NCBI RefSeq assembly: GCF_013304735.1
Contig: NZ_JAAITI010000038.1
Coordinates: forward strand, 1-32,286
Source of the DNA: Blautia luti
Lineage (GTDB): Bacteria > Bacillota > Clostridia > Lachnospirales > Lachnospiraceae
Direction: 5' to 3'
DNA: 32,286 nucleotides
Each line of letters opens with the position of its first letter. The stretch's first letter is position 1. Under the pieces are notes generated by a model, which was given only the letters and a program-made list of their open reading frames with translations, had not been told where the DNA came from and made no database searches. The position numbers and the translations under genes are program-made. Positions 16,303 to 24,285 of the stretch are shown here, piece by piece.

Positions 16303-17004
16303 ATGAAACGTTTTTGGAAATATGTAACAGGGGTTGTACCTGCGTACGGGCTTTTTCCCCTTGTTTTTTCATTTGTATTTAACTGTCTTGTATATTCCGG
16401 TTCAAGGGCAATTGCAGGCGGTTGGTACCATCACAACATAGAAAGTAGTCTTGACCTGCGGCTCCCGTTTGTGCCGCAGTTTTTAATTGTCTATTTCGGA
16501 TGTTATATATTCTGGGCAGTGAATTATATTCTTGCGGCAAGGCAGGAGAAGGAACAGGTTTACCGTTTTTTTACCGCAGATCTTATATCCCGCTGTGTGT
16601 GCCTGATCATATTTCTGGCATACCCCACCACCAACACAAGACCGGTGATCGAGAGGAGCGGTTTCTGGGATCTGCTGGCAGGATGGCTTTATTCCATTGA
16701 TGCGGCGGATAACCTGTTTCCATCCATTCACTGCCTGGTAAGCTGGTTCTGTTTCCTGGGAATCAAAGACCAGAAAAGAATTCCGGCATGGTATAAAGGA
16801 GTATCTTTTGTGCTGGCAGTTCTGGTTTTTCTGTCCACCCTTTTTACCAAGCAGCATGTTCTGGTGGATGTGGCCGGTGGCGTGATCCTGGCACAGATAT
16901 GTTTTATGCTGGGACAGAAAACGGAGATCTGGCATATTTATGAACGGGTCGGAAGTAAAATTGAGAAGAAGATCAACAGATATATAGAAGGTGCCAAGAG
17001 ATGA
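16303..17004 (+). CDS. PAP2-superfamily membrane protein (lipid phosphatase or headgroup transferase)
   Basis: A 233-residue protein with about six membrane segments. The PAP2 residues are visible as TRPVIERSGF, FPSIHCLVSW and STLFTKQHVLVDVAGGV. The middle motif PSIH instead of PSGH, and Lys rather than Arg before the last His, resemble the PAP2_3/Aur1-like branch, which includes phosphosphingolipid synthases as well as phosphatases. In-frame starts at 16231 (GTG) and 16288 (ATG) are rejected: the first lies at the promoter, the second has only a weak binding site, while GAGG at 16290-16293 is nine bases before the ATG at 16303. It overlaps the next gene by four bases. With phosphatidylserine synthase and decarboxylase downstream, it likely acts on a lipid phosphate or headgroup. 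Substrate unknown. Confidence 0.82.
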   Translation: MKRFWKYVTGVVPAYGLFPLVFSFVFNCLVYSGSRAIAGGWYHHNIESSLDLRLPFVPQFLIVYFGCYIFWAVNYILAARQEKEQVYRFFTADLISRCVCLIIFLAYPTTNTRPVIERSGFWDLLAGWLYSIDAADNLFPSIHCLVSWFCFLGIKDQKRIPAWYKGVSFVLAVLVFLSTLFTKQHVLVDVAGGVILAQICFMLGQKTEIWHIYERVGSKIEKKINRYIEGAKR

Positions 17005-18017
17005 AAAGCAGAAAAAAGATCATATTTAACGGAGTATTCCTGGCGGTCGTTTTTGCCCTGACCATCTACGGCGTTTTTCACGGAGAAGATCTGTCTTCCA
17101 TGATGGATGCCATACACAGGGCTGACAAACGGTGGCTGATTCCGGGAATTGCACTGGTAGCGTTTTTTATCTGGGGAGAATCCATCATCATCTGGTACAT
17201 GATGAGATCCAGTGGAATCCAGCTGAAAAAGAGAACCTGTTTTCTGTTCTCTTCCGTGGGATTTTTTTTCAGCTGTATCACACCGTCCGCCAGTGGCGGA
17301 CAGCCCATGCAGATCTACTACATGAAAAAAGAAAAGATTTCCATTCCGGTGTCAACGGTAATTCTGATGATCGTAACCATCACCTATAAACTGGTACTTG
17401 TGGTGATCGGTATTGGAATCGCAATTTTCGGAAGGGGATTTCTCCATAAATATCTGGAAGGGATCCTGCCGGTGTTTTACCTGGGACTGGCACTGAATAT
17501 TTTCTGCGTTACATTTATGACCATCCTGGTGTTCCATCCACTTCTGGCAAAAGCGATCATGGTAAAGGGAATGAAACTTCTGGAACGACTTCATCTGGTG
17601 AAGAAAAAAGATGGGCGTCTGAAAAAACTGGAAGATTCCATGGATACTTACCGAAATACTGCGGCATATCTGAAGAATAATCCTTTTGTGATCGTTAAAG
17701 TTATTGGAATCACTTTTATCCAGCGTATGGCACTGTTTGCGGTGACCTGGTTTGTATATCAGGCTTTTGGACTTCACGGCACCGGATTCTGGGAGATCCT
17801 TTTTCTCCAGGCCGTGATCTCGGTATCTGTGGATATGCTGCCGCTTCCGGGAGGAATGGGAATCAGTGAGACGCTGTTCCTTAATATTTTCAGCCCGGTG
17901 TTCGGGGGACTGCTGCTTCCGGGAATGGTACTTAGCAGAGGGCTTGGATATTATGGGGAGCTTCTGATCAGTGCGGCGTTTACAGTGGTGGCCCAGCTGA
18001 CTATTGGAAAAAAGTAA
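17001..18017 (+). CDS. LPG synthase-type flippase-domain membrane protein (UPF0104 family)
   Basis: A 338-residue integral membrane protein with about eight segments, matching the N-terminal transmembrane domain of lysylphosphatidylglycerol synthase (MprF) but lacking the C-terminal aminoacyl-transferase domain. Family marks are FFFSCITPSASGGQPMQIYY near residues 88-107 and SVDMLPLPGGMGISETLFLN near the C-terminus. In MprF this domain flips the modified lipid; for stand-alone members the function is inferred, with lipid flipping the leading idea. It starts by ATGA overlap with the PAP2 gene and pssA follows after about 26 bases, so it belongs to the lipid operon. It may move the product of the PAP2 or Pss/Psd enzymes across the membrane. 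Confidence 0.85.
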   Translation: MKSRKKIIFNGVFLAVVFALTIYGVFHGEDLSSMMDAIHRADKRWLIPGIALVAFFIWGESIIIWYMMRSSGIQLKKRTCFLFSSVGFFFSCITPSASGGQPMQIYYMKKEKISIPVSTVILMIVTITYKLVLVVIGIGIAIFGRGFLHKYLEGILPVFYLGLALNIFCVTFMTILVFHPLLAKAIMVKGMKLLERLHLVKKKDGRLKKLEDSMDTYRNTAAYLKNNPFVIVKVIGITFIQRMALFAVTWFVYQAFGLHGTGFWEILFLQAVISVSVDMLPLPGGMGISETLFLNIFSPVFGGLLLPGMVLSRGLGYYGELLISAAFTVVAQLTIGKK

Positions 18018-18043
18018 TTGAAAGAGAAAAATGAGGTGTGCAA

Positions 18044-18727
18044 ATGATAGGATTTTATGATTACACGGTAATAATGACTTACATAAGCGTAGTGTCTTCC
18101 ATGATCGGAATCTTCTGCGCTGTGACGGACCATATTTCAGCAGCAGTGTGCTGTCTGGCATTTTCCGGGTTGTGTGATATGTTTGACGGAAAGATTGCGC
18201 GAACCAAGAAGAACAGAACGGAGGAAGAGAAGTGCTTCGGGATCCAGATCGATTCTCTTGCGGATATTGTCTGTTTCGGAATCCTTCCCATTGTGCTGGG
18301 ATTTAAGCTTGGCATGTATCATATTTACGGAATTGCCATTCTTCTGTTCTACGGTCTTGCAGGCCTGATCCGTCTGGCATATTTCAATGTTATGGAAGAA
18401 AAACGCCAGAATGAAACCTCCGAAAACCGGAAATATTATCAGGGACTTCCCATCACATCCATGTCCGTGATCCTGCCACTTCTGTTTGTGGTTTCCCTGC
18501 TTTTTCCGGAGTATAAATGGTTTGTGGTGCTCCTCCATATCACAATGCTGGCAGTAGGACTTCTGTTTATCCTGGATTTTAAATTCCGTAAGCCAACCAA
18601 CCGGGAGCTGGTGATCATCGTTGCGGTAGTTGCAGTGGCAGTCCTTCTGGTTCTTTTCTATAATGAGGGATGGTGGAAATTCAATTATCTCTACAAACTT
18701 TCCATGGAAAGAGGCGGTAATTTATGA
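18044..18727 (+). CDS. pssA: CDP-diacylglycerol-serine O-phosphatidyltransferase
   Basis: A 227-residue membrane enzyme that makes phosphatidylserine from CDP-diacylglycerol and serine. The CDP-alcohol phosphotransferase motif is present as DGKIAR then GIQIDSLAD (about residues 46-72). The gap between AR and G is 12 residues instead of the 8 of the textbook pattern. Several membrane segments follow. GTG at 18038 is in frame, but GAGGTG (18033-18038) overlaps it; the ATG at 18044 is correctly spaced and preferred. The decarboxylase gene follows with an ATGA overlap, which strongly supports serine as the alcohol substrate. Confidence 0.92.
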   Translation: MIGFYDYTVIMTYISVVSSMIGIFCAVTDHISAAVCCLAFSGLCDMFDGKIARTKKNRTEEEKCFGIQIDSLADIVCFGILPIVLGFKLGMYHIYGIAILLFYGLAGLIRLAYFNVMEEKRQNETSENRKYYQGLPITSMSVILPLLFVVSLLFPEYKWFVVLLHITMLAVGLLFILDFKFRKPTNRELVIIVAVVAVAVLLVLFYNEGWWKFNYLYKLSMERGGNL

Positions 18728-19590
18728 TCCGGACGGCAGACCGAAAGGGAAACATTAAAAAGGAAGATTCTTTTCAGAATAATTTGCTGGAAAAAATCTA
18801 CGGTTCTGTGGCCGGGCGTATGATGATCCGGCCGCTGGTTACCCCGGCTGTTTCCACGGTTGTGGGAAAGCTTCTGGATTCCAGGATTTCGGCAGCAGCA
18901 GTGGAACCGTTTATCCGGCTCAATCATCTGGATATGAGTGATTATGAAACGCGGAAATATATTTCCTACAATGATTTTTTCAAGAGAAAGATCCGGGAGG
19001 GTGCCCGCAGGATCGATATGGAACCCGGGCATTTTATCAGTCCCTGTGACTGCCGGGCCAGTGTATATCCTGTGGATGAAAAAGCCTGTCTTCATATCAA
19101 ACAGACCCGATATACAGTGGAGGAACTTTTAAGGAACCCTTCCCTTGGGAAAAGATATCAGGGTGGCTATGTGTGGGTACTTCGTCTCTGTGTCCAGGAT
19201 TATCACAGATATATTTATCCGGACAATGCAGCAGAGTCCCGGCGTATCAGAATCCCCGGGATTCTGCATACAGTCAACCCTGTGGCAAATGATGCCTATC
19301 CTATCTATAAAGAAAACAGCCGGGAATATTCCCTTCTGAAAACAGAAAATTTCCGCACGATGTTGATGATGGAAGTAGGCGCTCTCTTTGTGGGGAAGAT
19401 CGAAAACCGGCCAAGAAGGGCATCTGTGAAACGTGGAGAGGAAAAAGGCAATTTTGCTTTCGGTGGTTCCACCATTGTGCTGATCACCGAAAAAAATGCG
19501 GTAAAGCCAGATGAAGATATCCTCAAAAATTCACAGGCAGGAATGGAAACAAGAGTACTTATGGGAGAAAAAATCGGAGAATCCTTTTGA
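18724..19590 (+). CDS. psd: Phosphatidylserine decarboxylase proenzyme
   Basis: A 288-residue proenzyme converting phosphatidylserine to phosphatidylethanolamine. Self-cleavage should occur in FAFGGSTIVL before Ser249, which becomes the pyruvoyl group; the usual LGST reads GGST here, a common variant. Asp109 (SPCDCR) and His161 (QDYHRYIYP) are the expected helpers for cleavage and catalysis. The ATG overlaps the pssA stop by four bases. The terminator hairpin behind the operon includes this gene's last codons and stop. With pssA it gives a complete branch to phosphatidylethanolamine, a lipid found in only part of the Firmicutes. Confidence 0.95.
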   Translation: MIRTADRKGNIKKEDSFQNNLLEKIYGSVAGRMMIRPLVTPAVSTVVGKLLDSRISAAAVEPFIRLNHLDMSDYETRKYISYNDFFKRKIREGARRIDMEPGHFISPCDCRASVYPVDEKACLHIKQTRYTVEELLRNPSLGKRYQGGYVWVLRLCVQDYHRYIYPDNAAESRRIRIPGILHTVNPVANDAYPIYKENSREYSLLKTENFRTMLMMEVGALFVGKIENRPRRASVKRGEEKGNFAFGGSTIVLITEKNAVKPDEDILKNSQAGMETRVLMGEKIGESF

Positions 19591-19612
19591 AAGTGAAAGG
19601 GTTCTCTTTTTT
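19577..19612 (+). terminator. Terminator overlapping the end of psd
   Basis: GAGAATCCTTTT (19577-19588) pairs with GAAAGGGTTCTC (19595-19606) with G-U pairs, followed by TTTTTT. The psd stop codon (19588-19590) lies in the hairpin. Confidence 0.8.
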
Positions 19613-19677
19613 ATATTTGCTTTACACAAAATTTTCTTAAAAAATGAAATTACGTTCACACACACAACACAAACCTG

Positions 19678-19686
19678 TGATATATT
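19678..19686 (+). promoter_or_regulatory. Extended -10 promoter of the two-component system
   Basis: TGA-TATATT (19678-19686) is a TGN-extended -10; no good -35 lies 16-18 bases upstream. TTCTTAAAA at 19634-19642, 47 bases before the -10, also occurs 45 bases before the -10 of the lipid operon. Confidence 0.5.
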
Positions 19687-19699
19687 ATGAGCATATAGC

Positions 19700-19809
19700 A
19701 AAGCGGAACGGGAAGATCCGCTTTAGAATGAACGGGAAGCAGAGAAGAAATTTGTTTTCTGTGAAAGTGGGATAACACAGAGCATTTCGGACTGAAAATA
19801 ACTGTCCGG
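19700..19809 (+). other. Structured ~150-base leader of the two-component operon
   Basis: AAAGCGGA/TCCGCTTT (19700-19724) is a perfect 8-bp hairpin, and CGGAC/GTCCG (19788-19808) a second one closer to the start codon. No U-tract follows either. I do not recognise a riboswitch class in it. Confidence 0.4.
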
Positions 19810-19839
19810 AACAGCACTTGAGAAACGGAGGAAGATAGA

Positions 19840-20520
19840 ATGGACGTATTAAAGATTCTTGTAGTAGATGACGAGAGCAGAATGAGAAAACTGGTAAAAG
19901 ATTTCCTTACCAAAAAGAATTTCCAGGTACTGGAAGCCGGTGACGGTGAGGAAGCCATGGATATTTTTTATAAAGAAAAAGACATTGCACTGCTGATCCT
20001 GGACGTGATGATGCCGAAGATGGACGGCTGGGAAGTATGTCGTGAGATCCGTAAGAATTCCAAAGTTCCCATCATTATGCTGACAGCAAGAGGGGATGAA
20101 CGTGATGAACTTCTGGGATTTGAACTTGGCGTAGACGAATATATTTCCAAACCGTTCAGTCCAAAGATCCTGGTGGCACGTGTAGAAGCCATCCTTCGAA
20201 GAACCGGACAGAGCAACCCGGATGAGGTACTTTCCGCAGGCGGTATTGTCATCGACAAGGCAGCACATCAGGCAACAGTGGACGGTAAACCGATGGATTT
20301 AAGCTTCAAGGAATTTGAGCTTCTGACTTATTTTCTGGAAAACGAGGGAATCGCCCTTTCCAGAGAAAAAATTCTTAATTCTGTATGGAATTATGATTAC
20401 TTTGGTGATGCCAGAACCATTGATACCCATGTAAAGAAACTGAGAAGTAAAATGGGCGACAAAGGAGAGTACATCAAGACAGTCTGGGGTATGGGTTACA
20501 AGTTTGAGGTAGGAGAATGA
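19840..20520 (+). CDS. OmpR/PhoB-family response regulator
   Basis: A 226-residue DNA-binding regulator phosphorylated by the kinase encoded next. The receiver domain (1-120) has the acidic pair Asp10-Asp11, phospho-acceptor Asp55 in LILDVMMPKMDGWE, Thr in MLTARGD and Lys in YISKPF. The C-terminal winged helix (about 130-225) ends with the typical NSVWNYDYFGDARTIDTHVK and TVWGMGYKFE. GGAGGA lies about eight bases before the ATG. The kinase start overlaps its stop by four bases. Regulated genes are unknown; the TTCTTAAAA sites before this operon and the lipid operon are weak candidates. Confidence 0.95.
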   Translation: MDVLKILVVDDESRMRKLVKDFLTKKNFQVLEAGDGEEAMDIFYKEKDIALLILDVMMPKMDGWEVCREIRKNSKVPIIMLTARGDERDELLGFELGVDEYISKPFSPKILVARVEAILRRTGQSNPDEVLSAGGIVIDKAAHQATVDGKPMDLSFKEFELLTYFLENEGIALSREKILNSVWNYDYFGDARTIDTHVKKLRSKMGDKGEYIKTVWGMGYKFEVGE

Positions 20521-22034
20521 AAAAGCCAGAAAAAAAACTAAAAAAAATCCACAGTTTACGCCATCAGATCACCGCATATTTTATCGGACTGCTGTTTTTG
20601 TCCATTCTGACTATCACCGTGATCAACGGAGCTTTCCTTGAAAAATATTATGTGACAAAAAAAATCGATGTACTTCTTGATCTCCGTACAACGCTGGAAA
20701 ATACAGACATTGACAAGATGATGAACAGTGACAGCTCCGAAGGTTCGGAGAGTATCCCTGATGAGATCCAGAGAGCCTGCTCCAGAAACAATCTTTCCTG
20801 GGTTATCATTGACAGCAGCAATACCAGCTGGCTTTCCTGGGGCGAAAATGAAAAAATGCTTCAAAGCAAACTGTTCGGATATGTCTACGATTTGGATGAG
20901 GATGGGGACAAGAGCCGGACTCTGAAACAGGGAGACAATTATACGATCCAGCAGTCTCATGACCGTTTTGCAGGAATGGATTATGTGGAATGCTGGGGAC
21001 AGCTGGATGATGAACATTATTTTATTATAAGGACACCACTTGAGAGCATTCGTGAGAGCGCAAACATTTCCAATAAGTTTTATTTTGCGGTTGGACTTGC
21101 GATTATTGTAGTGAGTGGTCTTATGATCATGCTGGTGACGAAACGGATCACCCGCCCCATCAGCGAACTGACAGATCTTTCAAAAAAAATGTCAGATCTT
21201 GATTTTGAGGCAAAATATGAGAGCAAAGTAGGCAATGAGATCGATGTTCTGGGGGATAATTTCAACCGGATGTCTTCACAGCTTGAAACAACCATCAGTG
21301 AACTGAAATCCGCAAACAATGAACTCCAGCGGGACATTGAGGATAAGATCAAGATCGACAAGATGCGAAAAGAATTTCTGGATAACGTATCCCATGAGCT
21401 GAAAACTCCGATCGCGCTGATCCAGGGCTATGCAGAAGGTTTAAAAGAAAACATTTCCGATGACCCTGAGAGCAGAGAGTTCTATTGCGACGTTATTATG
21501 GATGAAGCCTCCAAGATGAATAAGCTGGTAAAAAATCTTCTTACGCTGAATCAGCTGGAATCTGGTAAAGACGCAGTTGTGATGGAGAGGTTTGACATCG
21601 TATCCCTGATCCGGGGTGTGCTCCAGACCATGAATATCATGATCGGACAGAAAGAGGCAAACGTGATCTTTGAGGCGGAGAAGCCGGTTTATGTATGGGC
21701 CGATGAGTTTAAGATCGAAGAGGTTGTGACAAACTATGTAAGCAATGCCCTGAATCATCTGGATGGTGAGAAAGAGATCGAGATCAAACTTCAGGATGAG
21801 GATAACCGTGTGAAGATCAGTGTATTTAACACAGGAACTCCGATCCCTGAGGCAGATGTGCCAAATCTCTGGAATAAATTTTATAAAGTTGATAAAGCGA
21901 GAACCAGGGAATACGGTGGAAGCGGTATCGGTCTGTCCATTGTAAAAGCTATCATGGAAAGCATGAACCAGGAATACGGCGTGCAGAACTTTGACAATGG
22001 TGTGGAATTCTGGTTTACCCTGGATCGGAAATAA
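20517..22034 (+). CDS. Membrane sensor histidine kinase (HAMP, HisKA, HATPase)
   Basis: A 505-residue kinase paired with the response regulator. Membrane segment 1 is about 19-40, an extracellular sensing domain about 41-185, segment 2 about 187-208, then HAMP, a dimerisation helix with phospho-acceptor His293 in FLDNVSHELKTPIALIQGYA, and an ATPase domain with N box EEVVTNYVSNALNHL, and GGSGIGLSIVKAIM as G2 box. The sensing domain of about 145 residues has several Asp, Trp and Tyr residues but no motif I can assign. A terminator follows. The signal is unknown; the neighbouring lipid genes make an envelope cue plausible. Confidence 0.95.
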   Translation: MKKPEKKLKKIHSLRHQITAYFIGLLFLSILTITVINGAFLEKYYVTKKIDVLLDLRTTLENTDIDKMMNSDSSEGSESIPDEIQRACSRNNLSWVIIDSSNTSWLSWGENEKMLQSKLFGYVYDLDEDGDKSRTLKQGDNYTIQQSHDRFAGMDYVECWGQLDDEHYFIIRTPLESIRESANISNKFYFAVGLAIIVVSGLMIMLVTKRITRPISELTDLSKKMSDLDFEAKYESKVGNEIDVLGDNFNRMSSQLETTISELKSANNELQRDIEDKIKIDKMRKEFLDNVSHELKTPIALIQGYAEGLKENISDDPESREFYCDVIMDEASKMNKLVKNLLTLNQLESGKDAVVMERFDIVSLIRGVLQTMNIMIGQKEANVIFEAEKPVYVWADEFKIEEVVTNYVSNALNHLDGEKEIEIKLQDEDNRVKISVFNTGTPIPEADVPNLWNKFYKVDKARTREYGGSGIGLSIVKAIMESMNQEYGVQNFDNGVEFWFTLDRK

Positions 22035-22062
22035 TGAAACTTTAGTGTGATAATGCGAAAAA

Positions 22063-22104
22063 ACGGGCGGCAGCAGAGAAAAGTCTTTGCAACCGCCTGT
22101 TTTT
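22063..22104 (+). terminator. Intrinsic terminator behind the two-component operon
   Basis: ACGGGCGG (22063-22070) pairs with CCGCCTGT (22093-22100) with one G-U pair; an inner stem GCAGAGA/TCTTTGC extends it. TTTTT follows. Confidence 0.85.
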
Positions 22105-22114
22105 GCGTTATACT
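22086..22114 (+). promoter_or_regulatory. Promoter of the hisH operon
   Basis: TATACT at 22109-22114 with TTTGCA (22086-22091, 17-base spacer) or TTGCAA (22087-22092, 16). The -35 lies inside the right arm of the preceding terminator, a compact overlap. Confidence 0.6.
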
Positions 22115-22180
22115 AAATCAATGTAAATCGAAGGTGAGAGAGGAATATCGAGATACAAAAGAGCAGGAGGAAGCATTATT

Positions 22181-22813
22181 ATGATAGGAATCATTGACTA
22201 CGATGCAGGAAACATAAAAAGTGTGGAAAAAGCACTTCAGTATCTGGGACAGGAGACTGTCGTCTCAAGAGATCCCCAGGTGCTTCTGAAAGCAGATAAA
22301 GTAATTCTTCCAGGTGTTGGAAGTTTTGGCGATGCTATGGAGAATCTCAATAAGTACGGACTTGTTCCGGTAATACATGAGATCGTGGAAAAAGGAACTC
22401 CGTTTCTTGGAATCTGTCTTGGACTGCAGCTGCTTTTTGAGAGCAGTGATGAGACTCAGGGAGTGGAAGGCCTTGGAATCCTGAAGGGAAAGATCTTACG
22501 GATCCCGCCAAGCCCGGGACTGAAGATCCCGCATATGGGATGGAATTCCCTGCATCTTCAGAACAGCGGAAGATTATTTAAAGATATTCCGGAAAACACA
22601 TACGTTTACTTTGTACATTCCTATTATCTTCAGGCAGAAGATGAAGAGATCGTGAAAGCCACCACGCAGTACAGTACATGTATTCACGCATCTGTGGAGA
22701 AGGGGAATGTATTTGCATGCCAGTTCCACCCGGAAAAAAGCAGCCGGTGGGGCTTGAAGATCCTTGAGAATTTTGCGGCACTTGAGGCAGGCACCGGAAA
22801 GGAGGAGGCATAA
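22181..22813 (+). CDS. hisH: Imidazole glycerol phosphate synthase, glutaminase subunit HisH
   Basis: A 210-residue class I glutamine amidotransferase that supplies ammonia to HisF in histidine synthesis. The catalytic triad is visible: Cys79 in [13 protein letters not shown], His183 and Glu185 in CQFHPEKSS. The opening [17 protein letters not shown] is typical. AGGAGG at 22165-22170 precedes the ATG by ten bases. hisF follows two bases after the stop codon. No other his genes are in the window, so the pathway is split or this pair lies apart from the main his operon. Confidence 0.97.
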   Translation: MIGIIDYDAGNIKSVEKALQYLGQETVVSRDPQVLLKADKVILPGVGSFGDAMENLNKYGLVPVIHEIVEKGTPFLGICLGLQLLFESSDETQGVEGLGILKGKILRIPPSPGLKIPHMGWNSLHLQNSGRLFKDIPENTYVYFVHSYYLQAEDEEIVKATTQYSTCIHASVEKGNVFACQFHPEKSSRWGLKILENFAALEAGTGKEEA

Positions 22814-22815
22814 TC

Positions 22816-23574
22816 ATGTTTACAAAACGAATTATCCCATGTCTGGACGTAAATAAAGGACGTGTAGTAAAAGGCGTGAATTTTGTTGATCTGAAAGATG
22901 CCGGAGATCCGGTGGAAATTGCCAAAGCTTATGACGCAGCCGGTGCGGACGAGCTTGTTTTTCTTGATATCACGGCTTCCTGTGAAGAGCGTGATACGGT
23001 GGTAGATATGGTAAGAGCTGTTGCTGCCAATGTATTTATCCCCTTTACCGTAGGTGGAGGAATCCGTACTGTGGATGATTTCCGGAAACTTCTCCGTGAA
23101 GGTGCAGATAAGATCTCTGTAAATTCCGCAGCCATCGACCGTCCGGAGCTGATCCATGAGGCTGCACAGAAATTCGGAAGCCAGTGTGTGGTAGTTGCCA
23201 TTGATGCCAAGAGAAGGCCGGATGGCGGCTGGAATATCTACAAACATGGCGGAAGACTGGATACCGGTATCGATGCTCTTACATGGGCAAAGAAGGTGGA
23301 AGAACTTGGCGCAGGTGAGATCCTTCTTACCAGCATGGACTGTGACGGAACCAAGGCAGGATATGATATTGAACTTACAAGAGCTGTTGCAGATGCGGTT
23401 TCCATTCCGGTGATCGCTTCCGGTGGTGCCGGAACTCTGGAGCATTTTTATGATGCACTGACTGAAGGCGGAGCAGACGCGGCACTGGCAGCATCTCTGT
23501 TCCACTACAAAGAACTGGAGATCCGGGAAGTGAAGGATTACCTTGCGGAAAAAGGAATTTCCGTGAGAAGATAA
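22816..23574 (+). CDS. hisF: Imidazole glycerol phosphate synthase, cyclase subunit HisF
   Basis: A 252-residue (beta/alpha)8 barrel that forms imidazole glycerol phosphate and AICAR from PRFAR with ammonia from HisH. The two catalytic Asp residues are at their standard positions, Asp11 in [12 protein letters not shown] and Asp130 in [10 protein letters not shown]. The phosphate-binding glycines are seen in [11 protein letters not shown] and [11 protein letters not shown]. Length is usual. The AICAR it releases links to purine synthesis. The ung gene follows after about 20 bases and appears to share the transcript. Confidence 0.97.
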   Translation: MFTKRIIPCLDVNKGRVVKGVNFVDLKDAGDPVEIAKAYDAAGADELVFLDITASCEERDTVVDMVRAVAANVFIPFTVGGGIRTVDDFRKLLREGADKISVNSAAIDRPELIHEAAQKFGSQCVVVAIDAKRRPDGGWNIYKHGGRLDTGIDALTWAKKVEELGAGEILLTSMDCDGTKAGYDIELTRAVADAVSIPVIASGGAGTLEHFYDALTEGGADAALAASLFHYKELEIREVKDYLAEKGISVRR

Positions 23575-23595
23575 GTTGGATGAGAGGTGAAGGAT

Positions 23596-24270
23596 ATGGC
23601 TCCTATAGCGGGAGACTGGCAGGAGGCGCTGAAAGGTGAGTTTCACCAGCCTTACTATGCCAAACTTTATAAAACCGTGATGACAGAATACAGAACAAGA
23701 AAGATTTTTCCGCCTCCGGAAGATCTGTTCAATGCGTTTCATTTTACGCCGCTGCATCAGGTGAAGGTTGTGATCCTGGGACAGGACCCCTATCACAATG
23801 ACGGACAGGCCCACGGGCTTTGTTTTTCCGTAAAAAAAGGTGTGGAAACACCGCCATCCCTGGTGAATATTTATAAAGAACTTGAGGATGATATGGGATG
23901 TTACATCCCAAACAACGGCAATCTGGAAAAATGGGCAAAACAGGGCGTGCTTCTTTTAAACACAGTGCTGACAGTCCGTGCCCATCAGGCCAATTCCCAC
24001 AGGGGGATCGGCTGGGAACAGTTTACCGATGCCGCCATCCGGATCCTGGACGAGGAGGACCGTCCAATCGTATTTCTTCTCTGGGGCCGGCCTGCCCAGA
24101 TGAAAGCATCCATGCTTCACAATCCGAAGCATCTGATCCTGGAAGCACCACATCCAAGCCCCCTTTCTGCTTACCGGGGATTTTTCGGATGCAAACATTT
24201 CAGTAAGGCCAACGAATTTCTGAAAGCCAACGGGGAAGAACCCATTGACTGGCAGATCGAGAATATTTAA
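23596..24270 (+). CDS. ung: Uracil-DNA glycosylase, family 1
   Basis: A 224-residue DNA repair enzyme that removes uracil from DNA. The water-activating loop is GQDPYHNDGQAHGLCFSV, with Asp64 counted from the chosen start, the same number as in E. coli Ung. The C-terminal HPSPLSAYRGFFGCKHF carries the catalytic His and the minor-groove loop. A GTG at 23587 is in frame, but AGGTG at 23585-23589 overlaps it and is properly spaced from the ATG at 23596, so the latter is preferred. It lies between hisF and a lipid flippase gene with no terminators, apparently a mixed operon. Confidence 0.95.
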   Translation: MAPIAGDWQEALKGEFHQPYYAKLYKTVMTEYRTRKIFPPPEDLFNAFHFTPLHQVKVVILGQDPYHNDGQAHGLCFSVKKGVETPPSLVNIYKELEDDMGCYIPNNGNLEKWAKQGVLLLNTVLTVRAHQANSHRGIGWEQFTDAAIRILDEEDRPIVFLLWGRPAQMKASMLHNPKHLILEAPHPSPLSAYRGFFGCKHFSKANEFLKANGEEPIDWQIENI

Positions 24271-24285
24271 GTTAAGGAAAGTAAA

